Shown piece by piece: positions 16,048 to 25,811 of a stretch of 43,841 nucleotides of DNA. Under the pieces are notes generated by a model, which saw only the letters and a list, made by a program, of their open reading frames with translations, ran no database searches and was not told the DNA's origin. A program made the position numbers and the translations under genes. The DNA is taken from positions 1 to 43,841 of the forward strand of contig JAEULW010000231.1 of assembly GCA_016793505.1 (NCBI GenBank), read 5' to 3'. Position 1 is the stretch's first letter; each line of letters begins with the position of its first letter. The stretch is from Methylobacteriaceae bacterium. Its GTDB lineage: Bacteria > Pseudomonadota > Alphaproteobacteria > Rhizobiales > Beijerinckiaceae.

Positions 16048-17019
16048 TCACTTCACCGCCTGGATCTTGTCCCAGTCCGCCTTGCGGTAGCCGAACTGCT
16101 CGAAGGTGACGCCCTTCTGCACCGCGCTCAGGAACTCGGCCTTGTCGACCTCGGTGACGGTCAGGCCCTTGTCCTTGAAGAATTGCACGAGCTTCTGCTC
16201 GCTCGCCTGGATCTGCTTCGTCGCGCGGGCGGCCGCCTCCTGCGCCACGTCGGTGAAGATCTTGCGCTCGTCGGCCGAGAGCTTGTCCCACAGGCCCTTG
16301 GCGATCACCGTGTTGAGGTGGTCGACGATGTGGCCGGTGAGCACGATGTGCTTCTGCACCTCGTAGAATTTCTTCGCCTCGATCGTGGTCAGCGGATTCT
16401 CCTGCGCCTCGACGGTGCCGTTCTGCAGCGCGAGATAGACCTCGGCGAAGGCGATCGGCGCGGTGTTGGCGCCGCAGGAGCGCGGCATGGCGAGATAGGC
16501 CGGCACGTCGGGGACGCGCATCTTCAGGCCCTTCATGTCGGCGCAGGCCTTGATCGGCCGGTTCGAGGAGGTGTGGCGCGTGCCGTAATAGGTGACGGCG
16601 ATGATCTGGTGGCCGGTCTTCTCGGCGTAGCCCGACGCCATCTCCTTGAACACGTCGCTCTTGGTATAGGCGAGCAGGTGCTCGGGGCTGCGGAAGGTGA
16701 AGGGATAATAGGTCACGCCGATCGGCGGGAAGGAGCGGGCGGCGAAGCTCGAGCCCGAGATGATCATATCGACGGTGCCGAGCGTCAGGCCCTGATTGAT
16801 GTCGGTCTCCTTGCCGAGCTGCGAGGCCGGGAAGACGTCGATCTGATACTTGCCGTTGGTGCGCTTCTTGATCTCCTCGGCCGCCCAGACCGATTCGGTA
16901 TGGAAGGGCTCGGACGTCTCGTAGACATGCGCCCATTTGAGCTTGGTCTGGGCCTGCGCAAGGCCGGTCGGCAGCGCTATGGCGGCCGCCGCGAGCGCGG
17001 CGAGGGCGAATTTTTTCAT
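16048..17019 (-). CDS. dctP: TRAP transporter substrate-binding protein (DctP family)
   Basis: Periplasmic binding protein that captures a carboxylate ligand and hands it to DctQM. The 323-residue protein begins with a signal peptide (MKKFALAALAAAAIALPTGLAQAQ), then LKWAHVYETSEPFHTESVW. KMRVPDVP near residue 170 includes the Arg expected to bind the ligand carboxylate, and AFAEVYLALQNGTVEAQENPL is the family signature. The ribosome site GGGAGG is strong. The ligand cannot be read from sequence; the divergent SHMT-like gene hints at a hydroxy-amino acid or related compound, which is inference only. Confidence 0.94.
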   Translation of the reverse strand: MKKFALAALAAAAIALPTGLAQAQTKLKWAHVYETSEPFHTESVWAAEEIKKRTNGKYQIDVFPASQLGKETDINQGLTLGTVDMIISGSSFAARSFPPIGVTYYPFTFRSPEHLLAYTKSDVFKEMASGYAEKTGHQIIAVTYYGTRHTSSNRPIKACADMKGLKMRVPDVPAYLAMPRSCGANTAPIAFAEVYLALQNGTVEAQENPLTTIEAKKFYEVQKHIVLTGHIVDHLNTVIAKGLWDKLSADERKIFTDVAQEAAARATKQIQASEQKLVQFFKDKGLTVTEVDKAEFLSAVQKGVTFEQFGYRKADWDKIQAVK

Positions 17020-17033
17020 GCAAGTCCTCCCTG

Positions 17034-17052
17034 CGGACGGTTCGGCCGTCCG
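17034..17052 (-). promoter_or_regulatory. Inverted repeat in the dctP leader
   Basis: A 7-base inverted repeat (17034-17040 with 17046-17052; arm CGGACGG, 5-base spacer) sits 15 bases upstream of the dctP start, just before the ribosome site. It could be an mRNA hairpin or an operator for a dimeric regulator controlling the divergent dctP and SHMT-like promoters. No regulator gene is adjacent. Confidence 0.35.
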
Positions 17053-17162
17053 TTGGTCGGCAAAATCCGCTCCGGGGCGAGCCGAGTCAAGCCGAGCGGT
17101 TGCGTCGCCGCGCGTTTCGGCGCCAGTGTCGCGTCAATTCCCGTGAAGCGATCGGACGAAGC

Positions 17163-18488
17163 ATGACTGGTCTTGCGCGCCGCCCCTGGGTTCCCGCGCC
17201 GTGCGAGGGGCGCGTCGCCGACATCCTCGCGCAGATGCAGGGCCGCGCGCCTGCCGGCGTCGCGGCGATGATCGAGGCGGCGGCGCGCGCCAGCCGCGCC
17301 ATTCACGAGCGCGACTGCGTCAATCTCAATCCGGCGACCAACGCGATGAATCCGCGCGCCGAGGCGCTCATGGCGGCCGGTCTCGGTTCGCGCCCCTCGC
17401 TCGGCTGGCCGGGCGACAAATACGAGATGGGGCTGGAGGCGATCGAGGAGATCGAGGTGGCGTGCGCGGCGCTGGCGGCCGATGTGTTCCGCGCCGGCTT
17501 CGTCGAGTTCCGCGTCGCTTCCGGCGCGCTCGCCAATCTTTACGCCTTCATGGCGACGGCCAGGCCCGGCGACGCCATCGTCGTCCCGCCGGCGGCGATC
17601 GGCGGCCATGTCACGCATCACGCGCCGGGCGCGGCGGGACTCTATGGCCTCGTCATCCACGCCGCGCCGGTCGCCGCCGATGGCTACACGGTCGACGTCG
17701 CGGGGCTGCGCGATCTGGCGCGGCGGACGCGGCCCAGGCTGATCACGCTCGGCGGCAGTCTCAACCTGTTTCCGCATCCGGTCGCCGACGCGCGGGCGAT
17801 CGCCGACGAGGTCGGCGCGAAGCTGCTGTTCGACGCCGCGCATCTGTCAGGGCCGATCGCCGGCGGGGCCTGGCCCGATCCGCTGGCGCAGGGCGCGCAT
17901 CTGATGACGATGTCGACCTACAAGAGCCTCGGCGGCCCGCCGGGCGGGCTGATCGTCACCCATGACGCGGGCCTGGCCGAGCGGCTCGACGCAATCGCCT
18001 TTCCCGGCCTGACCGCCAATTTCGACGTCGGCCGCGTCGCCGCGCTGGCGATGACGCTGGTCGACTGGCGGGCGCAGGGCGCGGCCTACGCCGCTGCGAT
18101 GGTCGGGACGGCGAAGGCGCTCGTCGCCGCGCTGATCGGCGAGGGGCTGCCGGTGCATGCGGCGGCGCGCGGGGGCACGACCTCGCACCAGTTCGCGCTG
18201 GAGGCGGCGCGCTTCGGCGGCGGGCAGACGGCGTCGAAACGGCTGCGGCGCGCCAATATCCTGGCCTGCGGAATCGGCCTGCCGGTCGCCGAGGTCGAGG
18301 GCGATCTCAACGGCCTGCGTCTCGGCACGCCGGAGATCACGCGTTTCGGCATGAGCGCGGCGGACATGCCGGAGCTGGCGCGACTGATCGCGCGGGCGCT
18401 CGTCGGCAACGAAGAGCCCGAGAAGGTGGCCACGGACGTGACGGCGTTCCGCAGCCGGTTCACGACGATGCGCTACATCGAGAGTTGA
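17163..18488 (+). CDS. Serine hydroxymethyltransferase-like PLP enzyme
   Basis: A 441-residue fold-type I PLP enzyme of the GlyA superfamily. It keeps the N-terminal pattern (NLNPATNAMNPRAEALMAAGL, YEMGLEAIEEIE), the PLP-binding Asp segment DAAHLSGPIAGG (GlyA: D-x-A-H), and K254 in TMSTYKSLGGPPGG as the Schiff-base lysine. Compared with true GlyA the residue before Lys is Tyr instead of His, and GPRGG is GPPGG, so the tetrahydrofolate-dependent reaction on serine may not be its job. Candidates are an aldolase/transaldolase or hydroxymethyltransferase acting on another beta-hydroxy amino acid. It is divergent from the TRAP operon. The ATG at 17163 has a GGA ribosome site. Confidence 0.85.
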   Translation: MTGLARRPWVPAPCEGRVADILAQMQGRAPAGVAAMIEAAARASRAIHERDCVNLNPATNAMNPRAEALMAAGLGSRPSLGWPGDKYEMGLEAIEEIEVACAALAADVFRAGFVEFRVASGALANLYAFMATARPGDAIVVPPAAIGGHVTHHAPGAAGLYGLVIHAAPVAADGYTVDVAGLRDLARRTRPRLITLGGSLNLFPHPVADARAIADEVGAKLLFDAAHLSGPIAGGAWPDPLAQGAHLMTMSTYKSLGGPPGGLIVTHDAGLAERLDAIAFPGLTANFDVGRVAALAMTLVDWRAQGAAYAAAMVGTAKALVAALIGEGLPVHAAARGGTTSHQFALEAARFGGGQTASKRLRRANILACGIGLPVAEVEGDLNGLRLGTPEITRFGMSAADMPELARLIARALVGNEEPEKVATDVTAFRSRFTTMRYIES

Positions 18489-18491
18489 GGG

Positions 18492-20302
<1,811 letters not shown>

Positions 20303-20337
20303 GCGCTTCCTTCTCCTCCGTCGCAGCGAGACCGCTC

Positions 20338-21654
20338 ATGTTCAAGCCCGCCCTTCGCGCCGCGAGCCTTTCCGGCGCGCTCATCGCCGGCGCCGCCGGC
20401 GCCCGCGCCGCCGACGCGCCCAAGATCGACGCCGCCGACACCGGCTTCATGATCGTCGCCACCGCTCTGGTGCTGATGATGACGCTGCCGGGCCTCGCGC
20501 TGTTCTACGCCGGCATGGTGCGCAAGAAGAACGTGCTGGCGACGATGGCGCAGAGCGCCGCCGCGCTGGCGCTTGTCTCGCTGCTGTGGTTCGCGGCGGG
20601 CTACAGCCTCGCCTTTTCCGGCGACGGCGCCTGGCTCGGCGACGGGGCGCGGCTGTTCCTGCGCGGCGTCGGCGTCGAGACGATCAGCCCGCTCGCCAAG
20701 ACGATCCCCGAACTCCTGTTCATGGCCTATCAGATGACCTTCGCGGTGATCACCTGCGCGCTGGTCGGCGGGGCCGTGGCGGACCGGATGAAGTTCTCGG
20801 CCTTTCTCGCCTTCTGCGTGTTGTGGCTGTTCGTCGTCTATGTCCCCTCGGCGCATTGGGTGTGGGGCGGCGGCTTCCTCGGTTCGATGGGCGTGCTCGA
20901 TTTCGCCGGCGGCACGGTTGTCCATATCAACGCCGGCGTCGCCGGCCTCGTCGCCGCGCTGGTGCTCGGGCGCCGGCAGGGCTACGGACGCGAAAATCTG
21001 GCGCCGTTCGACGTGTCGCTGGCGGTGGTCGGCACCGGCCTGTTGTGGGTCGGATGGTTCGGCTTCAATGGCGGCTCGGCGCTGGGCGCGGGCTCGCGCG
21101 CCGTCTTCGCCATCGTCGCAACGCATCTGGCGGCCTGCGCCGGCGCTGTGGTGTGGAGCGCGCTCGAATGGGCGCAGCGCGGCAAGCCGTCGGTGCTCGG
21201 CCTGATCTCCGGCGCGATCGCCGGGCTCGGCACGATCACGCCGGCCTCCGGCTATGTCCTGCCCTGGCACGGCGTCGTCATCGGCGCGCTGGCGGGCGGC
21301 GTCTGCTACTGGTGCTGCATCACGCTGAAGCACCGCCTGCGCTACGACGATTCGCTCGACGTGTTCGGCGTGCACGGCGTCGGCGGTCTCATCGGCACGA
21401 TGATGGCGGGCGTCTTCGCCACCGCCGCGGTCAGCGCGACGCCGGAGGCGCCAGGACTTGCCGGCCTGCTCGACGGCAACGCCGCGCAGCTCGGCGTGCA
21501 GGCGGTCGGCGTCGTCGTGGTGACGGTGTGGTGCGCGGTCGCGACCTGGGCGGCGCTCAAGCTGATCGACGTGACGATCGGCCTGCGCGTCAGCAACGAG
21601 GACGAGCGGCAGGGGCTCGATCTGGCGCTGCATGGCGAGGCGCTGCACCAGTGA
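20338..21654 (+). CDS. amtB: Ammonium transporter, first copy
   Basis: A 438-residue Amt/Rh-family channel with a cleavable signal peptide (to about residue 22) and 11 transmembrane helices. The pore histidines are H196 (GGTVVHINAGVAG) and H346 (DVFGVHGVGG); the family signature around FAGGTVVHINAG is intact. The loop between helices 4 and 5 is short compared with the second copy. It follows glnK closely and should be regulated by it at the membrane. The end carries the conserved cytoplasmic motif DERQGLDLALHGE, near the site where GlnK docks. Confidence 0.95.
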   Translation: MFKPALRAASLSGALIAGAAGARAADAPKIDAADTGFMIVATALVLMMTLPGLALFYAGMVRKKNVLATMAQSAAALALVSLLWFAAGYSLAFSGDGAWLGDGARLFLRGVGVETISPLAKTIPELLFMAYQMTFAVITCALVGGAVADRMKFSAFLAFCVLWLFVVYVPSAHWVWGGGFLGSMGVLDFAGGTVVHINAGVAGLVAALVLGRRQGYGRENLAPFDVSLAVVGTGLLWVGWFGFNGGSALGAGSRAVFAIVATHLAACAGAVVWSALEWAQRGKPSVLGLISGAIAGLGTITPASGYVLPWHGVVIGALAGGVCYWCCITLKHRLRYDDSLDVFGVHGVGGLIGTMMAGVFATAAVSATPEAPGLAGLLDGNAAQLGVQAVGVVVVTVWCAVATWAALKLIDVTIGLRVSNEDERQGLDLALHGEALHQ

Positions 21655-21679
21655 CGGCGCAGCGCGCCGTGTCTGGCGT

Positions 21680-21697
21680 CCGTGCGAGGGCGCACGG
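21680..21697 (+). terminator. Hairpin downstream of the first amtB
   Basis: A 7-base-pair stem (CCGTGCG with CGCACGG) with an AGGG loop, 25 bases past the amtB stop. No T-run follows, so it may only stabilise the transcript end or assist factor-dependent termination. Confidence 0.35.
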
Positions 21698-21759
21698 CGG
21701 GCGGCGGCGAAGCGGCTAGACTTGGCTGCGGGGGGCTCGTCGCGCGCAGGATTTGCGAC

Positions 21760-22605
21760 ATGGGCCAAGGTTCGCCGCTCTCGATCGACCGCTTCTCGCC
21801 GTCGCCGGGGTTGTTCGTCGACCGCACAGGCAAGAAGACGACCATCGCCGGCGCGATGGAGATGCACGGGCCGGAATCGACGCCGGCCCGCGCGGCGACG
21901 GCGCAGACCTCGATCAACACGACCTGGACATCGAGCTTCGCCGATGGAACGTCCGTCGTCTGCACGATCGTCGTGCGGCATCGACCCAAGGGCGTCGCGC
22001 GTTCGCCGGTGACCCAGATCGAGGCGCTGGCGATGAAGGGCCCGTCCTATGTTCACGAGACGCCGCGCGGCCGGGCGATGAAGCTCAACGTCAGCGATCC
22101 CGACGCCTTCAACTGGACGGCGGCGCACGAGTTCGGCCACATCCTCGGCCTCGACGACCGCTATTCGGAATCGCTGGCGAGCAAGATTCGCGGCGCGCTC
22201 GGCGGCAAGCGGACGACGAGCGTCGACGCGGGCTACGCCGGCAACATCATGGCCGTCGATCAGGGCGCGCTGGAGGCGCGCAATCTCGTCGATTTCGCCG
22301 ACGAGACCGCGCCGCGGCGAGGCAAGGCGGATGATCGCGTGCGCAACTGGATCCGCACCCATTCGGTCGCCGATCTGCGAGGGCTCTCCAACGACACCAA
22401 GATCGCGATGATCGGCATCCTGATCGAGGGTTTCGTCAGCGACGCCGACATCCGCGCGACGGAGCGCATCTGCGAGACCGTGTTCATGCGCGCCGACGCG
22501 CAGGCGATGTGGGACGAACTGGTCGGCCCGGCCTATGCCATCGGCCGGCGCGGGCCGCGCGAGCGCGTGCTCGAAATCCTCGCCGCGCTGCGCGCCGGCG
22601 CTTGA
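21760..22605 (+). CDS. Metzincin-like zinc metalloprotease with a C-terminal helical domain
   Basis: A 281-residue protein with a zinc protease site: H123-E124-x2-H127-x2-G130-x2-D133 (AAHEFGHILGLDD), the HExxHxxGxxD form seen in snapalysin-like metzincins, where Asp replaces the third His. M164 in GNIMAVD could be the Met-turn. The N-terminal 110 residues are beta-rich (INTTWTSSFADGTSVVC, then TIVVRHRP). The C-terminal 75 residues (about 205-281) are a separate helical domain with LSNDTKIAMIGILIEGFVSD. There is no signal peptide. The ATG at 21760 has an AGGA site; an upstream in-frame start adds a Gly/Arg-rich leader. It interrupts the nitrogen block and shows no link to it. Confidence 0.75.
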   Translation: MGQGSPLSIDRFSPSPGLFVDRTGKKTTIAGAMEMHGPESTPARAATAQTSINTTWTSSFADGTSVVCTIVVRHRPKGVARSPVTQIEALAMKGPSYVHETPRGRAMKLNVSDPDAFNWTAAHEFGHILGLDDRYSESLASKIRGALGGKRTTSVDAGYAGNIMAVDQGALEARNLVDFADETAPRRGKADDRVRNWIRTHSVADLRGLSNDTKIAMIGILIEGFVSDADIRATERICETVFMRADAQAMWDELVGPAYAIGRRGPRERVLEILAALRAGA

Positions 22606-22654
22606 CGGAGGCGGCGCGGGCCGCGACAAACCTCGCGCCTCCGGACGCCGCGCC

Positions 22655-23542
22655 ATGACCGATTCCGCAACCGATCCCGTCGCCGAACTGCTGTCGATCC
22701 TCGATCTGGAAAAGATCGAGGAGAACATCTTTCGCGGCGTCGGGCCGAATGTCGGCTGGCAGCGCGTCTATGGCGGGCTCGTGGTGGCGCAGTCGCTGGT
22801 TGCGGCCGAGCGCACGGTCGAGGGCCGGGCGCCGCATTCGATGCATTGCTATTTCCTGCTCGGCGGCGATCCGACCGCGCCGATCGTCTACGAGGTCGAA
22901 CGGGTGCGCGACGGGCGCAGTTTCACGACGCGACGCGTCCTGGCGATCCAGCATGGCCGGCCGATCTTCAGCATGTCGGCCTCCTTCCATGTCGAGGAAG
23001 AGGGGCTCGAGCACGCCTTCGCCATACCGGAGGCGCCCGATCCCGACAGTCTGCCGAGCCAGCGCGAACTGGCCGAACGGTTCGGCGCGCTGATGCCCGA
23101 GAATGTGCGGCGTTATCTGACGCGGCCGCGGCCGTTCGAATTGCGGCCGGTCGATCTCACCCGCTATCTCGGCGGCGGCGAGCGCCGGCCGGAGCAGAAG
23201 GTGTGGCTGCGCGCGCTCGGGCCTCTGCCGGAGTCGCAGGCGACGCACCGGGCGATCCTCGCCTATCTGTCCGACCTGACGCTGCTCGACACGGCCCTCG
23301 TCGCGCATGGCCGCTCGATCTTCTCCAACGCGATCCAGGCCGCCAGCCTCGATCATGCGATCTGGTTCCACCGGCCGATCAAGGCGGACGAGTGGATGCT
23401 CTACGTCCAGGACAGCCCGTTCACCGGCGGGGCGCGCGGCCTGACGCGCGGCCAGATTTTTTCGCGCGAGGGGTCGCTGCTCGCCTCCTTCGCGCAGGAA
23501 GGGCTGATCCGCCTGCGCAAGGCCGACTCGCCCAAGGATTAG
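22655..23542 (+). CDS. tesB: Acyl-CoA thioesterase II
   Basis: Hydrolyses medium- and long-chain acyl-CoA. The 295-residue protein has two hot-dog folds in tandem, as in TesB: the first with GGLVVAQSLVAAERTV and HSMHCYFLLGGD (about residues 40-75), the second with LAYLSDLTLLDTALVAHG and SLDHAIWFHRPIKADEWMLY (about 210-260), which includes the catalytic-region Asp and the Gln in SFAQEGLIR. The ATG at 22655 opens the family N-terminus. It sits directly upstream of the second glnK-amtB pair, a tesB-glnK-amtB order common in Hyphomicrobiales. Confidence 0.95.
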   Translation: MTDSATDPVAELLSILDLEKIEENIFRGVGPNVGWQRVYGGLVVAQSLVAAERTVEGRAPHSMHCYFLLGGDPTAPIVYEVERVRDGRSFTTRRVLAIQHGRPIFSMSASFHVEEEGLEHAFAIPEAPDPDSLPSQRELAERFGALMPENVRRYLTRPRPFELRPVDLTRYLGGGERRPEQKVWLRALGPLPESQATHRAILAYLSDLTLLDTALVAHGRSIFSNAIQAASLDHAIWFHRPIKADEWMLYVQDSPFTGGARGLTRGQIFSREGSLLASFAQEGLIRLRKADSPKD

Positions 23543-23657
23543 GCGCCTCGTCGTCGCGTCGCCCAATTCCTGAGCAGTGGCGGCGCAAGCCGGCGCGTCC
23601 GCCCCGCGCTGCGTTGCAGCAATCCTGAATTTTATCGCTTTATCAAATCGTTAATAG

Positions 23658-24101
<444 letters not shown>

Positions 24102-24139
24102 GCGCGCCCCTCCGTTCCTCTGAGACAGGAGTTCCGAGA

Positions 24140-25669
24140 ATGTCGAACAAGTGGCTTCGCGCCGGCGCTGCGACGCTCGCGCTGTCCCTGGCGGCGCAGG
24201 GCGCGGCGGCGCAGACCGTCACCGCGGCGCAGACCGTCAACAAGGGCGACACCGCCTGGATGCTGATCGCCACGGCGCTGGTGCTGATGATGTCGGTTCC
24301 GGGCCTCGCCCTGTTCTACGGCGGCCTGGTGCGCGCCAAGAACATGCTGTCGGTGCTGACGCAGGTGTTCGCCATCGTCTGCGTCGCCGGCATCCTGTGG
24401 GTGACCTATGGCTACAGTCTCGCCTTCACCAATGGCGGGGCGCTCAACTCCTTCGTCGGCGGCTTCGACAAGGCCTTCCTGAAGATCGCGCCGGAGGGCA
24501 AGACCATCGTCGACGCCGTGGCGGCGACCTTCTCGAACAATGTCTACGTGCCCGAGCTCGTCTACATCGCCTTCCAGATGACCTTCGCGATGATCACGCC
24601 GGCGCTGATCGTCGGCGCCTTCGCCGAGCGCATCAAGTTCTCGGCGCTGCTCCTGTTCACCGTGCTGTGGCTGACCTTCATCTATTTCCCGATGGCGCAC
24701 ATGGTCTGGTACTGGGGCGGGCCGGACACGCTGGCGATGGAGGCGGCCAAGGCGGCGGCTGCGGCGGGCGGCGACGCGGCCAAGGCGGCGGCCGCGGCGG
24801 CCGACGCGGTCAGCGCCTACAACGCCAAGGATGCGGGCCTGCTCTTCCAGTGGGGCGCGCTCGATTTCGCCGGCGGCACCGTCGTCCACATCAATGCGGG
24901 CATCGCCGGCCTCGTCGGCGCGCTGATGCTCGGCAAGCGCATCGGCTACGGCCGCGAGCTGCTCGCCCCGCATTCGCTGACCATGACGATGATCGGCGCC
25001 TCGCTGCTGTGGGTCGGCTGGTTCGGCTTCAACGCCGGGTCGAACCTCGAGGCGAACGGGCTGACCGCGCTCGCCATGATGAACACCTTCGTCGCCACCT
25101 GCGGGGCGGCGCTCGCCTGGCTGTTCGCCGAATGGGCGGCCAAGGGCAAGCCCTCGCTGCTCGGCATGGTCTCGGGCGCGATCGCCGGTCTCGTGGCGGT
25201 GACGCCGGCCTCGGGCTTCGCCGGGCCGATGGGGTCGATCGTGCTCGGCCTCGTCGCCGGCGTGGTGTGCTTCCTCTTCGTCACCTCGCTGAAGAACGCG
25301 CTCGGCTATGACGACTCGCTCGACGTGTTCGGCATCCACTGCGTCGGCGGAATCATCGGCGCGCTCGGCACGGGCGTCCTCGTGTCGTCCGGCCTCGGCG
25401 GGACCGACATCGTCGACTACTCGACCTGCAAGCAGGCGGTGGCGGACGGCGTCGCCACCTTCTCGGGCTGCGCGTCGAGCTATCCCGGCGTCGGCGCGCA
25501 GTTCTGGACGCAGCTGAAGGCGGTTCTGTTCACGCTGGTCTGGTCCGGCGTCGGCTCGGCGATCCTGTTCAAGCTGGTCGATCTGATCGTCGGCCTGCGC
25601 GTCGCCCCCGACCGCGAACGCGAGGGCCTCGACCTCGCCGAACATGGCGAGCGCGCCTACACGATGTGA
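24140..25669 (+). CDS. amtB: Ammonium transporter, second copy
   Basis: A 509-residue Amt channel with a signal peptide (MSNKWLRAGAATLALSLAAQ, cut near AAA-QT) and the pore pair H250 (GGTVVHINAGIAG) and H400 (DVFGIHCVGG). It is about 70 residues longer than the first copy, mainly through an Ala/Lys-rich insertion before helix 5 (about residues 198-235, repeated KAAAAA blocks) and a Cys-containing loop (STCKQAVADGVATFSGCAS) that may form a disulfide. The ribosome site AGGAG is good. A strong terminator ends the unit. This is the copy in the conserved glnK-amtB-ftsK neighbourhood, so it is probably the ancestral one. Confidence 0.96.
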   Translation: MSNKWLRAGAATLALSLAAQGAAAQTVTAAQTVNKGDTAWMLIATALVLMMSVPGLALFYGGLVRAKNMLSVLTQVFAIVCVAGILWVTYGYSLAFTNGGALNSFVGGFDKAFLKIAPEGKTIVDAVAATFSNNVYVPELVYIAFQMTFAMITPALIVGAFAERIKFSALLLFTVLWLTFIYFPMAHMVWYWGGPDTLAMEAAKAAAAAGGDAAKAAAAAADAVSAYNAKDAGLLFQWGALDFAGGTVVHINAGIAGLVGALMLGKRIGYGRELLAPHSLTMTMIGASLLWVGWFGFNAGSNLEANGLTALAMMNTFVATCGAALAWLFAEWAAKGKPSLLGMVSGAIAGLVAVTPASGFAGPMGSIVLGLVAGVVCFLFVTSLKNALGYDDSLDVFGIHCVGGIIGALGTGVLVSSGLGGTDIVDYSTCKQAVADGVATFSGCASSYPGVGAQFWTQLKAVLFTLVWSGVGSAILFKLVDLIVGLRVAPDREREGLDLAEHGERAYTM

Positions 25670-25697
25670 GCTTCGGCTGACGCTGCGAGAGGCGGAG

Positions 25698-25725
25698 AGA
25701 GCGGGCGATGAGCCCGCTCTTTTTT
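25698..25725 (+). terminator. Intrinsic terminator after the second amtB
   Basis: A 9-base-pair stem (AGAGCGGGC at 25698-25706 with GCCCGCTCT at 25712-25720), a 5-base loop, and an uninterrupted T-run to 25724. This is a canonical rho-independent terminator closing the glnK-amtB unit ahead of ftsK. Confidence 0.9.
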
Positions 25726-25811
25726 GTCGCCCCGTCAAGGTTAATCCGGCTTTAACTGGGTGCTTCTAGGCTGCGAGGGCCGGGCGTTCCGCCCTCGCGC
25801 CGGACGGGTTC

